Shown here: positions 62,001-64,000 of the stretch, piece by piece | How positions within the stretch are numbered: the first letter of the stretch is position 1 | Layout: every line of letters starts with the position of its first letter | DNA from: Albugo candida | Taxonomy: Eukaryota > Oomycota > Peronosporomycetes > Albuginales > Albuginaceae | DNA: 64,000 nucleotides | Reading direction: 5' to 3' | NCBI GenBank assembly: GCA_905220665.1 | Contig: CAJNAR010000164.1 | Span: forward strand, 558,001-622,000 | Program-made: the position numbers and the translations under genes | Notes under the pieces: model-generated | The model's database searches: none | The model's input: the letters and a program-made list of their open reading frames with translations, nothing else | Told to the model about the DNA's origin: nothing

Positions 62001-64000
62001 CAATACAGAAAATCTACAAAGTGAACGGTTTTCTATGGAATGTAAGATTCAGTTCGTCGATAGGAGACATTCCTTGTTTGGAGGGTGTGCTTTCTTCGCC
62101 GAGTGAGACGAAGCTCTTGATCACGGATAACCTTGTACGAGGTAAAAAGTCAACAATGTACGAGATATCGCACCTTTTGCCTGGAATACCTTATTATGTC
62201 AGAGTTGCTGCGAGTAACGAACTTGGCCTTGGGCAACTCTCAGTCACAAAGCGTGCGATGCCAAGTGGAATACCCGCAGCAGTATCCAAAGTACAATCTG
62301 GACCTGCTCTATTCGTATCGGAGGTTCAAGCTGTTCAGACAGCAGCCACTTATATCAATGAGATACAAAGTATATCCACTACAACTGCTAGAATAATTGA
62401 GATTCAGACTTTACAAACTCGTATCTCGGGGTCCTTCATGAGCAATTGCTTGGATGGAGCTTGTATCAAAGGCTCCATAGCGTTCAGAATTCCAAGTGTA
62501 CAAACGATCACGGTTACTTCCTCTGCTCCGTTTCGTGGTGAGTATGTAGTTTCTTTTATACGTCACGTTGCAGATAGCAATTCGATTAATGCTGGTCAAT
62601 TCGTTGTTCTTGGGAGTGTCATTGATACAATCCCTATTTCGTGGAATGCAGCTGCTGATGACTTGAAGGATAAATTGGTGCAGCTTTCAGCATTGAACAC
62701 TGACGATATCGTGGTTACGCGAGATGGAGATGGTACGCTTGCGTCTGATTATGGATATACATATTCAGTCACTTTTGTTGGAAACAATGTTGCGGGCCAA
62801 ACTCAACTCATGAAAACTTCAGTGTATCCTGATTGTGCAACTTGTGATGCGCTCCTGACAGTAACAGGTGATGCAGTGTCGCCTCCAACAGTATCAATGA
62901 ATGAAAATATAGCAATGGGAAGTGATATCGCAATACAACGAGTATTTGTGGCGGCAGATAAACCGATCACTACAGGAGCCTTCTATCTTACTTTTACGCA
63001 TCTTGGAGCTTCCAAGACCACCACTTGTATTGAATATGACGCACCAGCACGAGAAGTAAACGATGCCTATCAAAATTCGGTCGAGTTCATATTAGAAAAC
63101 CTGCCAAATGTAGACGATGTATACGTCACGCGTTCGGCTGATCCTTCACAAGCACCTAATGGATTTTACTATGATATATACTTTCTTGGAAACGGTGTGT
63201 ATGGCGACATCATGAGATTGGACATCGCTGAATGTCCATCGTCACCTTTTAGAACATCAATTGACTCGCAGCTTTACCCCACTAATGCACTTCTGAGTGT
63301 CATCATGATCGACTATGGAGGCTATAATCCAGCTAATACTTTTGTTTCTGCTGGTGCGGGTACAGCAGAGCAATTACAGAAAGATCTGAATCAGCTCCCA
63401 ATGTTTGGTAACATCAAAGTCACACGATCACTCTCAGATGCAGAAGGGGGATTTGTTTGGACCGTCGCGTATGGAGTTGAAAATGATAACGTTCCTCAGT
63501 TTATTTGTGGAGCTGATGCAACATTTCAAGCTCTTAGTGATGCTTTTTGTGAGACGTCAACCCTGGTGGATGGAAATGTAGTAGCTGGTTCTTTCATTCT
63601 TGAAACATCGAGTCTGATACCATTTGATGCGAGTTCAGCAACTATGGAAGCCGAACTAGAACGAATTGGCTGGATCGGGGATGTTCACGTCGAAAGATTT
63701 TCTCTCTCACCACAAGATGGATACACATGGATGGTAACTTTTGTAGAGTTTGAAGGAGATGCACCAATGCTTCAAGCTACTAATCTTCTTCTCGGAACTG
63801 GGAGCACGGTAGTCATTGATGAAGCGCGTAAAGGAAATGGAATAAATGGAAGCTTTAGGCTTTCTTTCAAAGGTTCCTGGACGGCACCCATCGCTGCAAA
63901 CGCTCCTGCCAATTCTGCAGAATCTCGGTATGATGGCTCATCCATGCAAGAAAAACTAGAAGCACTTACGAGCATAGGGAAGCTTCAAGTAGAGAGATCA
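47072..64000 (+). CDS. Giant secreted repeat and fibronectin type III protein, 3' end outside the window
   Basis: One open frame runs from ATG 47072 to the last base, 5643 codons, with no stop or intron that I can detect; an in-frame TGA lies just upstream. The N-terminus (MRVCILFLNLLVEKLL) resembles a signal peptide. The bulk is about 25 copies of a ~90-150-residue beta-rich module: G-x-F-x-L-x-F-x-G, an I/L-x-W-N-A segment, L-x-x-L, V-x-V-x-R, then W-x-(V/I)-T-F and G-D-x-P-L-L. Interspersed fibronectin III domains carry PxxP...W...GG...Y.(I/V)EWD and the YxVRVxAxNxxG strand, best near codons ~1780, ~2110, ~2520, ~2635, ~2750 and ~5030. A second short module (for example VGDKIWVLGKMFSVMS) recurs between repeats. 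An extracellular structural or adhesive role is inferred; no catalytic motif or membrane segment is visible in the part present. Confidence 0.85.
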   Translation, partial: MRVCILFLNLLVEKLLFRQTAYGLIYTDAKDFHISPQGVPNPPDKLFVHSLNESTLLVQISAPTQLKAEGSNGAPILGYRIELAESVNSVYSFLIERDRNVLSGAYKLQFTGSTGTQETSCIQWNASALEFQVALEELTYVDSVSVNRTSYQFDDNKSVWEYTVTFDEPCLLSDSQLQLLQSVQADCQAIDPQGHKFTLSVSNSAAGTVPSLPQVWEVSTDANGIDLINGYFDLSVGFDGSWSAIPGVTVEVYPGSNIAITSGSLIGIINRGDYVKLGEEIFTVHRHAPFTDTNLPLNDYHLFGVAIGGTIYALDTAIDNVRVTSGSNSIITGRDLRGELTVDEYIRIGPNEFRIIGFTAATTITLSNAWSGPSTHRITAYRRKKTRVSVTSSADEFKAALESLPGAGVVDVSRYGPNKRNEFLWRISFMSLNTFQNCPASPCLHSHTMEGQSTYLLKDAFGNVCITCRVIASSLQESSNNMIISSTSPSTREFTSSSIVATREVNGYVHEVQSIIVYSTQDDLRGVISVYFRSNLQFAFLEVDDTAKDVRTKLERLSTIGRVNVERIELDGIEKDDSKKAMFGVKWLITFLSNVGDLPRMIIQSSQLSSDNAIVTIKEVIRGVAAPTEMVLSDLRQDTRYAVRGYARSINGYSTGTDTLQKSGNGVILYYTTPGRSPDPPRITNAWPISKSEIVLTFSLKDDSEYRVQRYEVEYVPIQHKATAAVKRLYIKSTLENDLSGRFRLQYGRFSTQMLSVETEATVMEFALNKLPNLRPVSVSRHVFILTGDPSSCVTGIDPSSNILLTTPLTENEVELLIPGSTILVGGTSKYAVESKPAVGSTFISILTGYQNTIVGPLSELLRFDDSGGAHGPHGYQWLITFSYAAGNIIESEFPGFQIANNELRYIQSGTKVTSIAITNMITGTTAEQFGIVEMSNDLSTCDTYTIGSPSSVQFLQLFARSTITQGSFKLRFGNEITPNCITLGQNLYYIKSTLRQELESLRLISRVSVEEVRQFKVTVLTGSSLSKVSAYTTIDGITGTLTIVSTGANSGLDANKAAQLLPGTIVQVIRTSKSFKRQICEFRILSASVDTQSISVAVPNSARACEPFQDEARALRLLDFNDFKIRIWGSYSYGDWPTISIVPSEFGSGSCTPWAPPIPVYSKVHTVRYEGSCTSGSTVVHAIYVDGSSRLGGLFTLAYSGKESEPLDMMATSELMQNAIQELIPRRRVRVGKLSHGEYGKSWLVTFTAFTSINKNLELEDTLFIKQSSLTGNNAAISVYPVLQIRIVAIRNDISGSFQLSMNGEKSESIAYHATNAKIEQELKKLTCIDSVIALGKAMTQDPGVYPLQLSADVSNTNIVQNIRVENLLINPSLYLAYQEVILINQQAYRIQEISEEDITLDRVVPFTAAGTLLQAGTITKTITEAPGHIRLRQTGRIFNARQHSSDVELSMNHNVAVGSTIYIFGVAYTATSVNGRRITISPSFDGQDIISGTPETHCFDNILHTSKSLVGLIQTGDYLWIANSPQRNDDDVDSFTNNGDLLRYTVQTVESNRVLVNGIFTISFWRRKAYIKSFGQQWSLAFRSYTGNLETLSVIPGFDFRGTDVRISFSHFNHVPANSVRLGNPTIIRRIHLEAASSACTTSNAPYEMTVGYQRASFRWTDSGASIQLALSQFDGIDQIDVTTMTVGGGFLHTIKLWGTYTEHFVADMKGFMANPSLYPACTISIMRNSAAGTSEENLILSPDQTYKMQVYAHNRFGYSKSSLPISTEQLNRVSIAPSPPTEVFLGEFHGSTWLSVHYRPPIYDGGAPVTMYRIEWDSSKFFTSTSSDYNVKTIRKAAGIQLLKLSFRSNIGREGTFTLSFGAHKTHQLPFDCSPQMMANALDILTDNSNIEVKPFKVTRLAISWGYEWSITFPDVYGDAALLHADDSLLSGDFPILKVTEVIKGLQDIAIDSFTRAVQEVITDAKSVLSGSFILSFDGQSTPPIPVTVSAMEMQTILLKTTTFYSIKVTKKKINSALNTAIWSLTFANLRGEEAVGAGSILRMQVMDTSQLVGTAASVSVFEKIKGTDPYRVELKGLQQNRRYHMHATAYNEYGFGSARSSLSTAVTCTKPDAPSGLTVFVVDGTTLGVTWSRTDTKNNSDSVCSIDRYKIEWFRSPGTYEEQTITTSAKAGLYEIQKVWNFADSLSLTGYFKLGFDGVYTDNIAWNAPAQGLDSVRAKLERLQNIGTVVVNRKPSLRVISGLMVISSGGSSVLQRDAASSSKTLAQLQGQEINVGDKIWVLGKMFSVMSLDVSQGTLTIDSPSLEISVPVPVFRSAFGYNWLITFTSGHVGPQPLLEAVPGDNWGGDNSGIATKLISNGVSPISGTFRVGYATLWTYPISYDATALELKEALETLKSSSPVQVTRLRNGYGYNWVVTFIDAPNDVSLLNVDGTELQGPSVKILSTRTRPGVQPHMYCEIDGAPGQPKTIDLPASTQVDITRLTTGIPYNVRVRAHNINGFGLAAYPSNVAAVTPQQNPGQPQNLRVIILSSRLIKAVWDSPMSTGGAVIIAYLVQWDTSSSFISTRSPNFDMQYRLTAASGDLGPYYYDIPILTDPGQPYHVRVYAINVNGRGEPITNTQGVYPIDCLPGRPEKVVATAISSTSILINWSAPSAKHPYFGGDGGLPITQYMVEWDTSINFDSPASFMLLNGTQLSYLIGQDAYSTSGIYQNHLVPDNTYYIRVAALNTLGAGAAQSSSPPAILAAAQPPSEPENLRLDVLNDSSLIVKWDEPLYNGGSPLQSYTIEWDDLENITSGVSDTASISVVHEVQAVQIESKVESAEQYIEATVEVVNERQVVRTQFSGEDEVQVIKVDGSVVIPEIQTFRTYTTDIDQEEQLRVDAKDYDEIQSIRTTIPEKFDVQRVNVEIIPSPEIQTITMTFTGGNGNMNALTGSFILTFDARQCTFCNGKTLGPQSTSNLLTSLSETDDAQASQLISDALNALNNIRAGGVFVSRTSQPGSNAADMVYVYSITFTGSWVAGDVPLLVVTNTIASGQIPSAFIEASKGRDFSYDSSSTLSLQYICEPYSDPYAPNYRKSSVCDLGALLCSGCIQSFDGATFTGINLDQAGSINQNDMLTIGNCVVQVSSVTSSQLSVVAHPFSRSCSPFVAASLDIHRTQRSSVSLQVMRQAYTLALESDMQTLLNNVVDSVSIRRTSSITITSMKVSYEITFLQRTGTIPLLICGNNLKLNDGSSFSSCSVERISTGSMIGGSFKLSLPAITDPAQASLASPAIPWDATASDIKRILEGVYYQQEQVFGTLDVNRVIYSPTGSKWSGGFTWIITFSKRGWDIPKMIVNNDLVAADGSTPIGILVEDGNNPFPSFPTGSSRDGNQITGSMRFRFGSTTSIPCIIGIHTSLDSLTENIIDTKLRDFILNQFPTLIDRIIITRSAATQARGFTWTMTFNGDLNGGLVRRFEIESSLQESPAAVPRSTNAYIVVTKPGNELGGEFRLQWMGSLTNSLPYNADASLVEQELNSLTSIRPSRVSVSRSIEDSQIKTYSWSVTFTSNVWMDPTSDHSSYNAGNWIGPRSNWEDVWPETGYSKAWGRQVGPLSSKNMLLTCHANGLWTTNEMSSKSCILAVYQQGTAPLSGYFTLRVPSGSSMSHGQAETSPNIPHNARANRRESGITGTSLEEILESLPNIGDVDVSLNSFNTQTGGSSWSVTFLRDAYRPCEQLEDSDEDEAENIYDPFSLPSDVDPNVKRCNSPGDVPAMVIDTNGLKGTNPIGVVCEASINAAIPSSYCTPFLQLIENGQVLRGFFSFFQVQGDPGFSQRFQLKLYCPNPPCSAIDRFEIPAGNEFLVDRVSTGDRFTLASFDSCTFIITAIVPGAAPQIHVYPNVCAGLTSTAPLPMNLLVPWNATAAMVENVLESSSDQSLEQGIWNQGRQVLVDRKIHGKYGEATWTIRFIANPLITPPGAGNVAPIEVIFAPSSFSYSPQYISITQTMEGSAALAGSFTVDFHSAIGEREVSFDEDPKRLEAKLNEMNTVGRVLVKRVPYPSSLTGCVNDTCAGGWEDRPVMVDGRRGGYRWKIRFLHSIGEYRGRTFPPGSGKVVPLTVKLHNLQGQGKQVEVKNSKIGSLPILENFVFKAGSVQSPSIPYDADASTIKQAIESMNIFGEVDVYHKALLAQEIPGAFATLKKDGTIVTISGTSSFDIMEHLTPGDLVRFGPTGATSLLPGTNGESPLTGAEHSSRVLVRPQSPIVRTKDEVTSRLYPGMSLRIDGGVYKVKRTGSEVQTITVSAPISTFNANLNTNAGLYALILKRSAKMATSNCIPYDATASMLQGTLNLLLNQINSTSGSSQIRVTRTGPLSLSNNANRGFQYYIYFLGDSVKGDVALLTSTFSPCASTAVIPDVVVDTVEHGGEISRQLITFATDSGRIIDSLGYFRLKQGSAVTPCLRWGITALQLEAAAELHLGTGDLLVSRNGSGASITEIQKLKVSSNIPITSGTLDSLFRIEWELNNERVWTPSCLSYGISARDLQVALNGLLSSNDPSSRHIFVTREGDGSAAWGYGYEYRIHFAGSIRGGDSPVLGDVPALRIINVGKNPCLGLLTGPREPRVAIELETIRNGVSSYSYEINYLEYDKQSASKSLLEVTSSTCSTTNWVHTGGNSRTIKTKQTSFGGSPSVQQIFISDSTIATKKFKLSLDGTSTVHCLPFDVTTLNLVQALESISFIGLNGVNVLRDFDAEISPLGTLFLVTFIGDQVTGRLPLLQVVLYDVTCQTAFSFLDNTISTTSILEGGQHPNYFVISKLYEGGQPGLHVAYNVPQIFSVQNTASEIQQIVVTTTSSSGFSAGDAYKLQLGSTFTTPFISWNAQEEDFETALGVNGGFTNSRSAFTVTRRKDGVLAPYGFVYTIYFNDPTLTGNQPLLTVPTLSTNFGSGSGMVIPTVLVDGFGTEFDGRLSPNTIPLSLPDEPKQYATYLADDSIQKIYKVNGFLWNVRFSSSIGDIPCLEGVLSSPSETKLLITDNLVRGKKSTMYEISHLLPGIPYYVRVAASNELGLGQLSVTKRAMPSGIPAAVSKVQSGPALFVSEVQAVQTAATYINEIQSISTTTARIIEIQTLQTRISGSFMSNCLDGACIKGSIAFRIPSVQTITVTSSAPFRGEYVVSFIRHVADSNSINAGQFVVLGSVIDTIPISWNAAADDLKDKLVQLSALNTDDIVVTRDGDGTLASDYGYTYSVTFVGNNVAGQTQLMKTSVYPDCATCDALLTVTGDAVSPPTVSMNENIAMGSDIAIQRVFVAADKPITTGAFYLTFTHLGASKTTTCIEYDAPAREVNDAYQNSVEFILENLPNVDDVYVTRSADPSQAPNGFYYDIYFLGNGVYGDIMRLDIAECPSSPFRTSIDSQLYPTNALLSVIMIDYGGYNPANTFVSAGAGTAEQLQKDLNQLPMFGNIKVTRSLSDAEGGFVWTVAYGVENDNVPQFICGADATFQALSDAFCETSTLVDGNVVAGSFILETSSLIPFDASSATMEAELERIGWIGDVHVERFSLSPQDGYTWMVTFVEFEGDAPMLQATNLLLGTGSTVVIDEARKGNGINGSFRLSFKGSWTAPIAANAPANSAESRYDGSSMQEKLEALTSIGKLQVERS
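55496..55845 (+). repeat. E-(V/I)-Q motif array inside the giant gene, copy 1
   Basis: Within one reading frame the peptide repeats a short E-(V/I)-Q-x-(I/V/F) unit about every 15-25 residues (HEVQAVQI, DEVQVIK, PEIQTFRT, DEIQSIRTT, PEIQTITM). It separates fibronectin III domains from the next beta module. A second array occurs at 62325-62421. Confidence 0.7.
62325..62421 (+). repeat. E-(V/I)-Q motif array inside the giant gene, copy 2
   Basis: Three units (SEVQAVQT, NEIQSIST, IEIQTLQT) follow a fibronectin III domain, the same order as in copy 1 about 6.6 kb upstream. This suggests a repeated higher-order unit of the giant protein. Confidence 0.7.

Noticed and set aside
47072..64000. Splitting the giant frame into several genes or a polyprotein of mobile-element origin
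   Set aside because: No internal stop or reverse transcriptase, integrase or protease motif; the same repeat module continues throughout.

Overview
The window is nuclear DNA from a compact eukaryotic genome, most likely an oomycete (stramenopile). The basis is moderate A+T content, genes packed tens to hundreds of bases apart on alternating strands, many GT-AG introns of about 45-70 nt, two ankyrin plus FYVE-type proteins, a PX-AGC kinase and giant modular secreted proteins. An Albugo-like or downy-mildew-like genome is my guess from base composition and intron style. The sequence does not prove a genus. No rRNA, tRNA, CRISPR array, transposon with intact ends or prokaryotic operon was seen.

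Layout. 1-2209 (+) HECT E3 ubiquitin ligase with a membrane anchor and a RanBP2-type zinc finger. 2451-3410 (+) small basic protein of unknown function. 4993-5856 (+) unknown disordered protein. 6564-8006 (+) ankyrin plus degenerate FYVE-type protein. 8259-8574 (-) possible tiny membrane protein that overlaps the start of 8531-9955 (+), a CENP-B/pogo-type DNA-binding protein. 10020-11510 (-) DCAF11/LEC14B-like WD40 protein, divergent from 11589-13021 (+), an equilibrative nucleoside transporter. 13066-14356 (-) fructose-1,6-bisphosphatase. 15824-18069 (-) RCC1-repeat protein. 18654-20352 (+) telobox Myb (TRF-like) protein. 20370-22632 (-) GH5 glucosylceramidase-like enzyme with a membrane tail. 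23105-24873 (+) PX-AGC kinase. 25048-33237 (+) Sec16-like COPII scaffold. 33300-33688 (-) small membrane protein. 33926-41180 (+) very long coiled-coil protein with an acidic tail. 41293-43086 (-) Rad7-like leucine-rich-repeat protein. 43293-44516 (+) ankyrin plus canonical FYVE protein. 44642-45667 (-) GAPDH. 46163-46825 (-) small secreted cysteine-rich protein, head-to-head with 47072 to beyond 64000 (+), a giant secreted repeat/fibronectin-III protein in one uninterrupted reading frame of at least 5643 codons.

Most genes are housekeeping: gluconeogenesis and glycolysis (FBPase, GAPDH), ER export (Sec16), ubiquitin ligation (HECT; a DCAF-type WD40 protein), endosomal phosphoinositide signalling (two FYVE-type proteins, PX kinase), telomere and DNA-repair factors (TRF-like, Rad7-like) and lipid glucoside turnover (GH5). 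I see no sign of a co-regulated cluster except shared short divergent promoters. Exon-intron structures were worked out by hand from splice-site consensus, phase and protein continuity. Where more than one splice choice is possible the entry says so. The most unusual region is the last 17 kb.
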